Shown: positions 11,601 through 23,152 of the stretch, piece after piece
Layout: the number at the start of each line of letters is the position of its first letter
How positions within the stretch are numbered: the first letter of the stretch is position 1
Source: Hyalella azteca
Lineage: Eukaryota > Arthropoda > Malacostraca > Amphipoda > Hyalellidae
Assembly (NCBI RefSeq): GCF_000764305.2
Contig: NW_025939230.1
Span: 310,001-374,000 of the forward strand
Direction: 5' to 3'
DNA: 64,000 nt
The notes under the pieces: generated by a model
What the model saw: the letters and a program-made list of their open reading frames with translations, nothing else
Databases searched by the model: none
What the model was told of the DNA's origin: nothing
Made by a program: the position numbers and the translations under genes

Positions 11601-14600
11601 CTTGCGGTGCACGAGTCCCACCTCCACACCCAGCTCCTGACCTGCCTCGAGCAGCCTCTATGGGGATAATATCAACATTACTTTCTTCCTTTCTGTAAAT
11701 TGTTCGAGCAAAACACATGCAAATATATTTGCCATGACTCAACTAATAAACGTTAGTAATATCATCTTTGTACAAAAACATATACGACAAGCCTTAGTAT
11801 AGAAGGCAAGTATTGAGGAAAAAAAAACTGAGCTCGCCATGATGGCGAGAACCCACTTTATAGAAGGCATGCATTGAGGGAAAAATAAACAGAGCTATTG
11901 CGAGAACCGACTTTATAGAAGGCATGCATTGAGGGAAAAATAAACAGAGCTATTGCGAGAACCGACTTTATAGAAGGCATGCATTGAGGGAAAAATAAAC
12001 AGAGCTCGCCATGATAGTGAGCACCGACCTGATAAAAGGCATACATTGAGGGAAAAATAAACAGAGCTCGCCATGATAGTGAGCACCGACCTGATAAAAG
12101 GCATGCATAGAGGGAAAACTAAACAGAGCTCGCCATGATAGTGAGCACCGACCTGATAGAAGGCATGCATGAGTGTGCCGTTCTTCGGAGGACGTGACAC
12201 GTGGAGCTGCAGGCTGTTGGTGGCAGCCAGGGCGTCGAGGCACAGCACAAAAGTGGGGCGTCCTTCACCCAGAATATTTGTGTCGCCTCCTTCCATGTCG
12301 TCCAGGAATCGCTTCGTGCCCTGCTCAATTATTTAAACAGTTCAAAGATTTTATTCACAAATGTAGTGCATTATGCACTGCAACATGCAGTGAATTATTG
12401 TTGGATTTACGGTTTGAATAATTATTTAACGAGTGCATGCAGAGACAAACTCAAAATGTCAAGTCTTTGCAAAACAAATTGTAAATAAAGTTTCTGCTTT
12501 AATTTCTATTGCTAGTCAAGAGCCCCAGCTGGCTTATAAATTATTGACTCTGGCGCAGATAATCCATTCGGCAATCATCATTCCTATCGGTTACAGATTA
12601 CATAAATAGAGCCAGTGGTAAGCAGTGCAGTTCCATTGTAAAGGTATCATGTTTCTTGGTCCTTGTATTTTTACAACGCAACAGGTGTGAGGCATGTTAC
12701 AGGAATATTTATTTTGCCAATCCATGTAGGATTTGGGCTTATTTATAGGTATTTCCAGGCAATTTATGGGTACAGCAATATGACTCAATGCTGCTGTTTA
12801 AGCAGGACTTTCCTATTTCCTTGCGCTACATCCACTATGATGGCTTATAAAGGTTATCAAGTCGATACTAATTTTGGGCATTAGTAAGAAAGTGGAATTT
12901 AACCAAAATATGTACCTGATAGTTGAGGAAGCCTCCTCCAGGCAAGAGGAAGAAGAGGTTGGCATGAGGGTGCGTGTGGGGAGACTTGTACAGTCGCGAC
13001 AAAAGTCTTGCAATTTCTAACAGGGCTGCCACTCCAGAACCATTGCTGTCAGCACCAAATGATAATTCCTGGAATAAATTTCAGCAACAATTCACAATGC
13101 AATAAAAAATTAATGAATGAAGATAATTAATATTGAAAATATTTTGAATTTGTAACAAAAATACTTTGAATTTTCAACAAAAAGATTTTGAATCTTTAAC
13201 AAAAAGAGTTTGAATTGAATTTTTCAAGCAATCAATGTACCATTGTACCAAAAAATCTTTTATGAAAATCCAATGCTGCTCCATCACTCAATATTTCATC
13301 TTGTAAAACCTAAAATTATTTTTCCTTTGGAAAGATCGAAAGATGAAAGAAGCTTATACATTTTGATCAAAAATTCATGAAATATACTGACATTTACTTA
13401 CAATTTGATTGATGCCATTTGCATTCTTCAGAAATTGCAAAATGCCATCAAAAAAAGTTTATTAATCCCCTTTTTTGAATATTTCAGGGTACACAGACTG
13501 TTACAATAGCAACCATCATAATGCTACTTAAGCAGCATTCACCAATAACTGCTCCACCTTATCCATTTTATATCAAATAGAACATGAATTAGGTAGAATT
13601 AGACCCAGGATACTCACAGGTGCGGCACCAAATGCATCATAATGAGCCACAATTGCTATGGAAGGCAGCTTTTCTTCAGCACCAAAGCCATTCAGTTGTC
13701 CCTGTAGTGGAATCAACAAAGTAAATTTATATCATGACATGACAAATGTTATTCAAGCAGAGAAATTTACAGGAGGATTTTGGTTATTTAAATAAAAGAT
13801 ATCAGAAATACGATACAACTTTCTCTTTCTGAAGAGCATTTGTTTTATTTATCAAGTTTCATGTTTTATTTTATCACTCACCTGGACATTGGCAACAGCA
13901 ACGTCAAGCATTGGCTTGGACTGAGCGCCTGACACCACCATTTGGTAGCCATCAGATGCCAGGCTGCTGAGAAAATCTGAAACATTAAATAAAATATAAA
14001 CAATTATATATATAATTATAATAAATAAATCTGAAACAGTTTATTTAAAATCTATCAGTTATAAATATAATTACAATAAATAAACCTGAAACATTAGTAT
14101 ACCTACGTACATCATCAAAATAGTGATTACTTTAAAAACTGACCATTTTTCTACATAAAAGTTTGAGAGAAATTAAAACAATTTACCTACTGTGTCAACA
14201 TTCTTGAAAATAAAATGAAAGTGATAGAGAAAAAAATAGTAAACTGATACGAGTAACTCAGACCAAATTATTATTAACTCAAGACTGGCATTGCATTTGT
14301 AATAATAATGCTGAAGACTTTCACTTTCCAACAGTCCTTACGTGAGAAATATAAAACATGACATTTCTAAGAGATAGTCTAAAAAATGTCAAAAATTGCA
14401 CTGTAAATAAAGAGTTTTGCAGTGGAAAAACAAAACAAAAACACTTATGAATTATAACAATAATTGTTAGTACAATGGCAAAAAAATGAATAAAATGGTC
14501 AAAATTTTTTATTCTAAATTTGGATTTGAATACTGTCAATTTGTCAAAATGTAATGGAGTTGCAGGCTGTATATCCATTTTTTCTCAATTAATTTGAAAT

Positions 14601-17600
14601 GAGTTCTGAAGAGACTGATTTAACAGAATGAGACTGATTTAATGGAATGCGACTGATTCAATTAAATGAGACTGATTCAATTAAATGAGACTGATTTAAT
14701 GAAATGAGACTGATTTAATGGACTGAGACTGACTTAAAGGAATTAAACTGACTTGATGGAATGAGATTGATTTAATGGAATGAGACTGATTTAATGAAAA
14801 TAGACTGATATACCGGTAATTGAATGAATTCAATGGAATGAGACTGATTTATTAGAATGAGATTGATTTGATGGAATGAGAAGTCCTGATTTATTGGAAT
14901 GAGACTGATGTAATGGAATGAGATTGATTTAGTTTAAATTATCAATATCAGAGATAATTAAAACAAATAATGAACACTGGTATAAATAGACAGATTTTCA
15001 AGCATTTGGGGAAAGGCACATACAACTAAGATTCGGACTTCTCATGATGTAGGTACATATTTTAACAGGATCCTCCAACTCACTGGCAGCAGCTGAGGAG
15101 GCACCAGAAGAAGTCTTGTCCTTGACACTTTGGTAAATGGCAGCTAACTCAGGTGTCTCTTGAGCCAGATAGACGGCCATTGGCACTTCAGTGCTCAGCA
15201 TGGCTTCCTCCAACTGCACAATGACAAACACAATGTAGACATTGCTGCTACACCATCATAGTTGTACCAACATACATCATGTGGATGAGAACTGGATTGG
15301 AATTTTCATAGAACTTTAATGCAATTTTAGTCTTCATGTCACTGTTCATTGGAACTGTCAAAAGTTCATACAGATGTGCATACCAGTAACAATATTTTTC
15401 AAACCATTTATACATATACCGTCAACCGGGGCTACTCGGAACAGGCGGGGCTACTCGGGACAGGCCTATGACATGGCGTAAAACTGTTGTAGTAGCGAAA
15501 CTAATTAGAATATCGCAAAACTAAAAATAGTGGCATAAACGTACCTATTTTTCCTATCTATCTAGTATAAAGGAAGTCGAAAAATACTACATTTACTTGC
15601 TTTGAAAAATTCCTGAAAGAAATGGTGAAAAACTATGTTTTTTAAAGTTACAACTGCTAAGGTATGTAGCAAAAAAATATTCGCCGTATTAAAAAATTTT
15701 ACTTACATAAAAGTTGCACCCAGGTGTCGGCTTGAAAACGTAATTGACAGAATTTGCCTATCTCATTCCAAAAAGAAATGGCAGCCATTTCCGCACGGCG
15801 GGGCTACTCGGGACAATGGAATTTTTTTGACAACGCCATTCGATAGCCCTGCCAATCAGCTATAAAATGAGACTAAACTTGTTTATGAAATGTTTCATCA
15901 TAAGAAGTTATTAACTGTTATTTAAAACTAATCGTTCAAATCTGTCCCGAGTAGCCCCGGTTGACGGTATTCAAATAGAGGCATATAAATCTTTATTCTA
16001 TTTTGAAGGAGGATTATCACAAATCAAGTGCACCAATTTTAAACACTCTTTCTTGGGATATTATGTTTCAGCTAAATCAGAGATTCTGAATGTATATCCC
16101 ATCCACAGAGCAATACAGTATGAAGGTACTACAATCAAAAATTATTTGAATGGCAAACCAGAATAATTACAGTAGATTCAACTGCAATCAGATTAAAAAA
16201 GAAATCCAAATTTTCATAAAATATTTATTCAACTTTACCTGTCTCACAAGCATCTTCACAGGAGCTGAAAGAGCAGTCATGTTACTGTAGATTCAACTGC
16301 ACTTATATTTTAAAAAAATAGATATTTCCATAAAATATATACATATTCAACTTTACCTGTCTCACAAGCATCTTTACAGGAGCTGAAAGAGCAGTCATGT
16401 TGCTGGGCAGGATGATGACCATTGCAGCAGCTCCTTGACTTGACACAAGTCTGTACACCTCAGGGGTGACGTCCACCAGCTTTGCCAAGATGCATTGCCG
16501 CAGCATAGGACCATCACTTAGAGTTCCTGCCTCGACATTCACCAAACTTCCAAGAGAACCTGAAAATAAGAGGTTGTTCTGAGTCAAGTGCCAATGTTTG
16601 GGCCCCCTGGAGGGCAGAATAGTATATACTATTTCCATATTGTATGCATAGACAAGAAATACAAGCTATATAAATTACCTACCATAAAATGGGGTTATAA
16701 GGGACAATTTTGAGCATTTTTCGTTAACTTCTTACCATGAAAAATTTCATAAATGAGCTTAGGATAATTTTAAAGGTCTTTCTGAGGGCTATTGTATGGC
16801 ATTTCCAAAAAAATACATATGCTATTCATAAGGTGCCAGATGCAAAAGAATAGCTTCCAAATTACTCCTGGGAATGGGGTAATTTGGAACACTTGAAATA
16901 AAACCTAATTTTAAGACATTTGAAGCATGCAGAGTGTAGGTACTTATCTAATACTAACAGTACTCTAAAGTCCTCCTCCTTCTTTATAGATGATTTAGAT
17001 GTAGAATAAATGGACATTTTCTGTGATTTTTTACTTGCTGTTCATTTATTGATATGATATTACAATATCCATTATGACCATACATTACCATATTATTGAT
17101 GTGATATTACCCTATCCATAAACATGCCATTGAGCATTTACAATTACCTTGTCCACTGCAAGCTTTATATCAGCAGCCTTATAGCATTTCTTCTGTATCT
17201 GTAAGCTTACAGGATGGCTTGTAATTTCACACCATTTTAAATTGGGCCAAGTGAATTGACTTTAACAAAAAAAAGATCATAAAAACATACCTACCTGAAA
17301 CAAAAAGAAATATTTTAGTAACAACCATCATATTTTTTGGAGAAATAAATCATAGGAGTTTAGGTTAATTACTTTTAATTTTATGTTGTCTGGTGCACAA
17401 TTTCATCTATAACATTCTATGCACAATTTTGTGATGACTGATGATGCATCAATTTTTCATTAAGTTAAATTTTTTTGCTGAGCAAGGTAAATAGAATGAA
17501 AAATTTTTTTCTAATCAATTATTTTTGTTAACTGGAGCTTTTGTTAATTGAGGTTCAGCTGTAAATGCTTTTTGTAGGGGTGTCCCTCGTTACCCCATCT

Positions 17601-19466
17601 TGCAAAAATGGCTGCCTTTTCGGGGGGAATTAGATACCTACATTCTGTCAATCACGTTTTTAAGCCAACACCTATGTGCAACTTTCATCAGTTTCATGCA
17701 AGTAAAATTTTTAAAATGACTAATTTTTTTTTTTTTGCTAGGTACTGAGTACAGCAATCCCTTGATTAATGTGGTTAATAAATCCCTGAGTTTTACTGTG
17801 TTAAGCAAAACCGCGATAATCAAACTTAAGAATATATGGGAATAATTATAACGAATCCTCAAAAATAGCAAAGTTACATGAAAATTTTTTTTCACCGATC
17901 TTCACCTAGGTCTTCACCAATCTTCGTTTTCGTTTCACCATTATCAAAACGCTTAATTATTTCAAGCTTAGTCTCCAAAGTGATATTTTTACGTTTAAGC
18001 ATTCCCTTTTCGTCCATAATTACATACGACGGTAATTTATCAAGGAAAATTATGTAGTTTGATAAAAATGAGCAGTAGATATGGCAGCGATCTTGACCAG
18101 TTGAAGGCTAACGAGTAACTAGAGCACCGGCATGGCGCACTTACCGGCGAACGTTGCCGAACTCGATCATTCGAGTTATGAACGAGACAAGGCGCGGTTA
18201 AACCGAATCTGTAGTCAGCATGAGTGCCTACGGAACGGGACCTTATTTAAAGAATTATTGGCTGAAATTCATAAAGTAACAACATTTGGCGAATTTTTCC
18301 AAGAGTCGTAACAAAAGTAACAACATAAGTTCTAATAAGCAAAAGTAACACTTTTGTTACGAACGTAACACCTCTGGCTAGGGGCGGGAAAATGATGCGT
18401 TGTGAAAAAAAAAGTCGCGCTAATCAAAACTGGCACCGCGTAGATTAAGGGTAGGTCACAAATTTTTTTTCCGCATTAATCAAAAGTCAAAACCGCGGTA
18501 TTCAAAACCGTGCTAATCAAGGGATTGCTGTACAGACCTTAGCAGTCAGCATTCAGCAGAGGTGCTTTTCCAGAATCTCACTTTTCACACATTTTTACAG
18601 GGATTTTTTAGAGGTAAGAAATGTATGATTTGTTAAAATTGCTTTGTAATTGCAGTTTATGCTACATTTCTACATAGATAGTAAAAATGTTGAACTTTAT
18701 TCTGCTATTTTTAGTTTTGCAATATTTTGATTACGTACTTATAAGTTATTAGTTTAGCTGCTACAACATTTTTGTGGAATGTGGGATGCTTCTCCCAATT
18801 TTTACCCCACCCATCCCTTATTGCCCTATTTGATGGTATTGGTAGTGGTACCTATTATTGCTATTAAGCTACTATTGGTCAAAAATTATTGAGAATAGCC
18901 CTAAGCCTATGTCCATTTGGCATTTGGAGGCTTGGAGCTGCAGCATCAAGATTACAATACAACACTGTCAAGTGTCAACACATAGAACTTTTTCCTCCTG
19001 ATGAATTGATGATCATGCAACTGCCAGCAGAATTAAAAAGATAATATATGTCAAAACATCATAATGAGAATAGTGCCTAGTCATTCATATTTCATATGAA
19101 ATGGAAATTGAAATAAAAAAATTATAAACATAAAATAGCTATGTAGGGATGTAGGCATACATCATGATCAAAATTGAAACAGAACCTTCCAATAGCAATA
19201 AGGCTTCCATAGTTCCATTCTAGGCTAGGTATACTGCATTACTGCTAATAAATTACAATAAAGTTTCTTAAAATGTAAAAGTAATTTTGAAATAAAATTA
19301 AGAAATACTTACCAAACGAATTAGAATGTAATTGAAATTGTTGAAGCCTGTGAACGTTGAACTCAGATGTGGCTCGGGCTTGAAGGGGAGATAGGACAAC
19401 CAAGAAGGCCATAAGCAAAGCACCTCCGCGAAGAAATTCAACAACATCTTCACTCAACCACAACAT
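8650..19466 (-). CDS. NCLN: Nicalin, 12 exons
   Basis: ER membrane glycoprotein related to M28 aminopeptidases. With NOMO and TMEM147 it forms the BOS complex of the multipass translocon, and it has no known peptidase activity. Inferred coding exons, 5' to 3': 19466-19313, 16559-16357, 15213-15084, 13976-13882, 13701-13618, 13068-12916, 12320-12153, 11657-11514, 10814-10618, 10305-10192, 10026-9849, 8733-8650. They sum to 1704 nt, 567 codons plus stop (human 563 aa), and every phase fits. Landmarks: hydrophobic N-terminal segment at residues 14-28, AHYDAFG at 213-219, GADSNGSG at 227-234, VLCLDAL and HVSRPP in exon 7, and a C-terminal membrane span at 520-540. Exons 1-9 and 11 align well with animal nicalins. 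The exon 10 acceptor (several AGs in a row) and the short last exon, ending in KVKSKYH, are inferred. Donors of exons 7 (GTCGGT) and 8 (GTCTGT) are weak. The introns are crowded with transposons and satellites. Confidence 0.92.
8928..9202. mobile_element. TA-flanked MITE in the last NCLN intron
   Basis: Perfect terminal inverted repeats (CCGTAAAATGGGGTAACTTA at the left, its reverse complement at the right) are flanked by TA on both sides (8926-8927 and 9203-9204). The element is 275 bp, has no coding capacity, and repeats the GGTCTAAGTTACCCC motif just inside the right end. A TA target duplication points to a Tc1/mariner-type non-autonomous element. It is related to the elements at 15419-15967 and 16682-18836. 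Confidence 0.85.
11797..12174 (-). repeat. Minisatellite made of duplicated exon 7/intron 7 junctions of NCLN
   Basis: About six to seven tandem units (62 bp, with two shortened to 55 bp). On the minus strand each begins with a copy of the last 18 coding bases of NCLN exon 7 (ATGCATGCCTTYTATCAG) followed by the intron start GTCGGTGCTC. The unit next to the exon carries the working junction at 12153/12152. The next two keep CAG/GTCGGT, and the distal ones have drifted to AAAGTCGGT or AAAGTGGGT. The array therefore offers several near-identical 5' splice sites in a row. Read-through frames in it are repeats, not protein. Confidence 0.9.
14609..14935. repeat. Degenerate 19-bp tandem array in an NCLN intron
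   Basis: About 17 imperfect copies of a unit like GGAATGAGACTGATTTAAT lie in the intron between exons 3 and 4. Copies differ by substitutions and small indels, so the array is old. It has no coding or structural role that I can see. Confidence 0.9.
15419..15967. mobile_element. TA-flanked inverted-repeat element, 549 bp
   Basis: The terminal repeats (CCGTCAACCGGGGCTACTCG at the left, inverted at the right) are flanked by TA at 15417-15418 and 15968-15969. The repeat motif recurs internally at about 15800. The interior shares a diverged stretch (GTTGCACCCAGGTGTCGGCT region) with the element at 16682-18836 in opposite orientation, so the two belong to one family. A 76-codon frame at 15635-15865 includes a short peptide, NVIDRI, also found in the sister element (NVIDRM). 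It may be a transposase scrap or chance conservation. Confidence 0.85.
16172..16420 (-). repeat. Tandem duplication of the NCLN exon 2 end and its 5' splice site
   Basis: A segment of about 115-119 bp is present twice in a row. On the minus strand the downstream copy (about 16290-16205) repeats the last ~50 coding bases of exon 2 (…ATGCTTGTGAGACAG) and the donor GTAAAG, plus following intron sequence. The copy lacks the rest of the exon, so the genuine exon 2 ends at 16357. GTAGATTCAACTGCA at 16172 and 16287 marks the period. Confidence 0.8.
17752..18530. mobile_element. pogo/Tigger-like non-autonomous element
   Basis: Terminal repeats CAGCAATCCCTTGATTAATG (left) and the inverted form at the right are flanked by TA duplications (17750-17751, 18531-18532). 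The CAG start, the CCCTTGATTAA core and the TA target fit pogo/Tigger elements. It is inserted into the older element 16682-18836. It is 779 bp and keeps only the start of a transposase gene (17892-18017), which indicates internal deletion from an autonomous copy. Confidence 0.85.
17892..18017 (-). pseudogene. N-terminal fragment of a pogo/Tigger-type transposase (CENP-B-like HTH)
   Basis: A 41-codon frame starts at an ATG and reads MDEKGMLKRKNITLETKLEI, then continues through IIKRFDNGETKTKIGEDLG to a stop. The pattern (basic start, LETKLEIIKRFDNGE, then TKTKIGEDLG) is the first helix-turn-helix of the CENP-B N-terminal domain found in Tigger/pogo transposases. The second DNA-binding domain and the DDE catalytic domain are missing, so it cannot support transposition. 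Cellular expression is not expected, because it lies antisense-free inside an NCLN intron on the gene's own strand. Confidence 0.8.
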
Positions 19467-20224
19467 TTTCAATGGCAACCTCTTATTTTTTAAGCCAAAA
19501 GGTATACCTTTGCCCTTTCTACTCGCACAGTACACCCACTTCTATTTTAGTTTTATCACTTGACCGGTCAGTTGACTTAAGAAATCTTGGATTCTAGGTT
19601 TACGCGACTATCTCATGAATACCCATGTAGTACAGATCCAACTCATTGATTGTTGCACAATAAAATTTTCTTATGTGATTTTTTTAAATGGATTCCTAAT
19701 TGATGAGGCCACTAAAAATCTCCGGCAGATTCAAAGTTTTTTGTCATTTATCAAGGTATTGCGCATTAATTTTACTTTAAGCTTGACGAATGCCATTTTG
19801 TGATTCTTCTTAATTGTTTCAATCATTCATTTGCCTATTTTTAAACAGAGCGAACTAAATCAATGAACAATATTCTGCGCGATGTTTAGTGATCTTTAGA
19901 TAACGCTTAATAACATTTTTGATGTAACAATATGTTAGAAAGGAATGTCGTTTGTAGCCAATCGTATCCACAAATACTTATGTTATGATATGAGGATCTC
20001 ATTCCAAATGCAAACTGTCGTTAGGAAATGACAAATTTCTCACTTCCCCTCAGAAGTTGAGCGCTCTACTTCAACTTAGATTAGAAGCAAAAAGCCATTG
20101 CGCTGGGCCAGGAAAGTGAGTTAATTCTCTTTAAATGTTTATGTTTCCTTAAGCTCTAAAAGTACCAAAATTGAATTGGCCATAATTAATGGACACTATA
20201 GTCTATAGATTATGCTAAAAAAAT

Positions 20225-20360
20225 AGACTCAGTGGTTACGGTTCAAAGTACCGATAGTGGAGCAGTAAGTTGCATGCATTTTCGAGACCCGCAACATGCT
20301 GCGAAAATTCTGCGACGTTCAAAATTAGCAGCGACAGATCTAATGCATGGCCCGCGTTTA
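20225..20360 (+). mobile_element. tRNA-derived SINE copy
   Basis: The sequence GTGGTTACGGTTCAAAGTACC, then AGTAAGTTGCATGCATTTTC and GAGACCCGCAACATGCTG, then GCGACAG…CTAATGCATGG matches, with drift, the head-to-tail SINE copy at 54152-54367. It carries a degenerate A-box region followed by a B-box-like TTCGAGACCC, as in Pol III-transcribed tRNA-derived SINEs. Confidence 0.65.
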
Positions 20361-20710
20361 TTGGGACGCTATTCTATTCTTGGTTTTTAAATTTCCTATT
20401 CGAATTCATCCGCGCAAAAAAGTTTAGTTTCCCTGAAATTTACGTGTGGCGTTATGGATGCAGTTAAGTGTGATGGAGATGAACGATGTAAAGGAATATG
20501 CTGGATGAACATGACAGTCAATATGACTATTACCATTAACCCAGCGAAATCCTACAACCTCCAGCATTAATTCAAGCCAGGCTATTTGATTAAATTGCAC
20601 CGTCACCTAGAATGGCCACCGGATTTACCACATGTGAAAATAAAATTGCAGTACTCGTCTTTTTAGCGCATTTTCTCATTTATGGAAAAAATGCGCTATT
20701 GTGCTCGCCA

Positions 20711-20753
20711 TGTCCGTCTGTCTGCCTGTCTGTCTGTCTGTCCGTCCGTCCGT
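20711..20753. repeat. GTCT/GTCC tetranucleotide microsatellite
   Basis: About ten tandem tetranucleotides, mixing TGTC, TGCC and CGTC units, in a region framed by short repeats of AAAATGCGCT (about 20690 and 20775). Simple-sequence slippage explains it. Confidence 0.85.
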
Positions 20754-21161
20754 GACCTCAAATTTTCGTCGACGAGAAAATGCGCTCTCTGTCACTAACT
20801 GCAGTGAGTACTGAGTTATATTTTTTCTTGTTTGATTAAGTTGAAAATAATTTTAACTAAATGCCAGCAGTTTCAATTGTGTGCCTTGAGAAAGATTGAA
20901 GATTCAAAACGTTATTAGAAAGGTGAATATTATAGTTGAACCTGCCATCGCTTGAGAATTAGTATCCAATTGCTTTGAAATGGCTGCATCTGTAGGTATG
21001 AAAGTCAGGAACTGAGCTATAAATTTTTCGGTTGCAAGTATTTTTACAAGCCTTACAGCGTGTATCAAGACTATCGCAAGCTGTAGTTTATTTTTTGAAC
21101 GCATTTGAAATTTTCCGATGCTGGCGGGGCTCCGGTAGCTGAAGAATATAAGTACGAGTAC

Positions 21162-21426
21162 ATGATATAATAACCAAATTAAGTAATTGATTTGATAACA
21201 AAATGAAGTTTATGATATGATGACCAAATAAGGTAATTGATATGAAAAGCAAATAAAGTAAACGATATGATAACCAAATAAAATAATTGCTATGATAACC
21301 AAATAAAATAATTGCTATGATAACCAAATAAAATAATTGATATGATAACCAAATAAAATATATGATATGAAAACCAAATAAAGTAAATGATATGATAACT
21401 AAAGACAGTAAAAGATATGATAACAA
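21162..21426. repeat. 25-bp tandem array
   Basis: About ten copies of a unit like GATATGATAACCAAATAAAA plus five bases. The central copies are nearly identical and the edges diverge, as expected for a minisatellite. The minus-strand frame through it (21088-21426) is hydrophobic only because of the repeat. Confidence 0.9.
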
Positions 21427-23041
21427 CCGGGTATTTATTTTTATTTTACCGCTAATTGGAAAAAAAACCCTCCAACTCCGAACTAATCGGAAATACTGTC
21501 AATTTTCATTTAAACTCTGTTCAAAATTTTTATGACAACAAAATAAGTTACAACGTAAATCACACTGCACGGCAGTAGCACCACATTGCGTTTTGTTGGT
21601 GGTGAACCCACGAAGCGTCGGTTACGAATTGCAATAAGGCAGTCATTGTGCTGATTAAATTTCAGCAATTTTATAGTAAAGTATAAATAGTATGGTATAA
21701 ATAGTATAAACTATACGTTTATTTGCAATAATTCTTGAGAAAGCCGTCTAATTAATATTTCCCGTGATTTTAATTAGTTATTCATGCGGTTTCCAGCAAG
21801 ATATTATAATTTTTAATTAAGCTACTTTTTCACATGACCGATCATTTGAAATTATACTAATTACAGAGTATCTATGGGTTGAGCCTTCATTGTTTGCTGC
21901 TACCTGCTAAGATCCCTACAATATTCTAATTAGAGAAGGCTGTAAAAATTAACATAAAAAAATCATTTTACGATCTTTTACTGCTCTTTTAGACACTGCG
22001 GAAGTTTCATTTAAACCTTGACCAGAAGGGTGACGTATGATCAAGCAATATTCTTTAATTTCATAACCGATGTACCAAGTATATCAGTACAACCTATCAG
22101 GTCGTTGAAGAACAGACATAATTTTCAAATATTTCGAGCATTTCGAGATGTATAAACCACGAAGAGTCTCCTGACCTGAGCTTGGGAAACTGAGGAACTC
22201 AAGCCCACAGTTTCTCAATACGACGGTGAGTTTGGCGCTGATTCAGAATTCAGATCAAATACTTATCATTTATTTGTATGGTCTGTAATTGGATTGTCCT
22301 TTAAAAAGCCAAAAATTTGTGAATTTTATTAGAAAATGTTTGTTTTATGTACCCTAGCAAAGCAATATTTTCAAAAATTAATTAAAGAAAATATGCAGTT
22401 CAAAGAATGAAAATTGATAATAAGCAGAACGTTTAAATTGATGCGAGAGTTTTCCAGGAAGAATAATTCAAATCTTTCAATATTTAGCTAGTTAGTTTTT
22501 TTTTGCCCGTCATGTTTTCAAATTTAGCGACATCGATATCGACATGGAGAACTATCCAAGCCTGCCGTCATAAACTTCGTGTTTATTACGAACAGACACT
22601 GTCATCAGACACAAATTAAACCCTTCCACGTAGGCATAAGCATGTCATGCAACATGGAGTCACTTACTCTAGCGCAATACTGGCACATTGAATGACACCA
22701 GTCAAGATAATAATAAATAAAACAATGTTGGCAGCAACAAGGCGTCAACCAACATGCTTACAGTCACAGCATACAGGTAATCTTTTAATCCCCAGCGTGT
22801 CGAAATATTGCCTCTTATCCAAGCCAGACACGAAGCAATTTGGTTGCAGGTGTTGCCAAAAGGCATGTCACACAACACCAGCCCCAGCGTTATTGCTCTC
22901 TATGAATAGCGCGACACCGACGCGTCAGGTGGTGTCCACAGGCTGTTGCTGTGCATCCGTTTACAGATGTGCTGAGCTTATGCCAATAAACGCACTCATT
23001 TTTCTTGTGGCCGCAATCGCGTCTGGAACCGCTAATATCTC

Positions 23042-23152
23042 TGACCGTGTTGAAGCACTGATATCTTTGACCGTGTTGAACCACTGATATCTTTGACCGT
23101 GTTGAAGCACTGATATATTTGACCGTGTTGAACCACTGATATCTTTGACCGT
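23042..23152. repeat. 26-bp tandem array with an alternating dimer
   Basis: About four and a half copies of GACCGTGTTGAAGCACTGAT plus ATCTTT. Copies alternate GAAGCAC and GAACCAC, giving a 52-bp higher-order period that suggests the last expansion copied a dimer. Confidence 0.9.

Larger units (their letters stand above)
16682..18836. mobile_element. TA-flanked inverted-repeat element with a nested insertion
   Basis: The left end CCATAAAATGGGGTTATAAG follows TA at 16680-16681. The right end is its imperfect inverted copy, closing with ATTTGATGG before TA at 18837-18838. It occupies intron 1 of NCLN. A pogo-like element (17752-18530) is inserted in it; without that insert it is about 1.37 kb. 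Its ends are more diverged than those of the two relatives at 8928 and 15419, so it is older. No intact transposase frame is seen. Confidence 0.7.

Noticed and set aside
11858..12296. Long minus-strand frames with repeated FPSMHAFYQVG-like peptides
   Set aside because: They are read-through of NCLN exon 7 into a splice-site minisatellite; the unit is not a multiple of three and nicalin homology ends at the exon junction.
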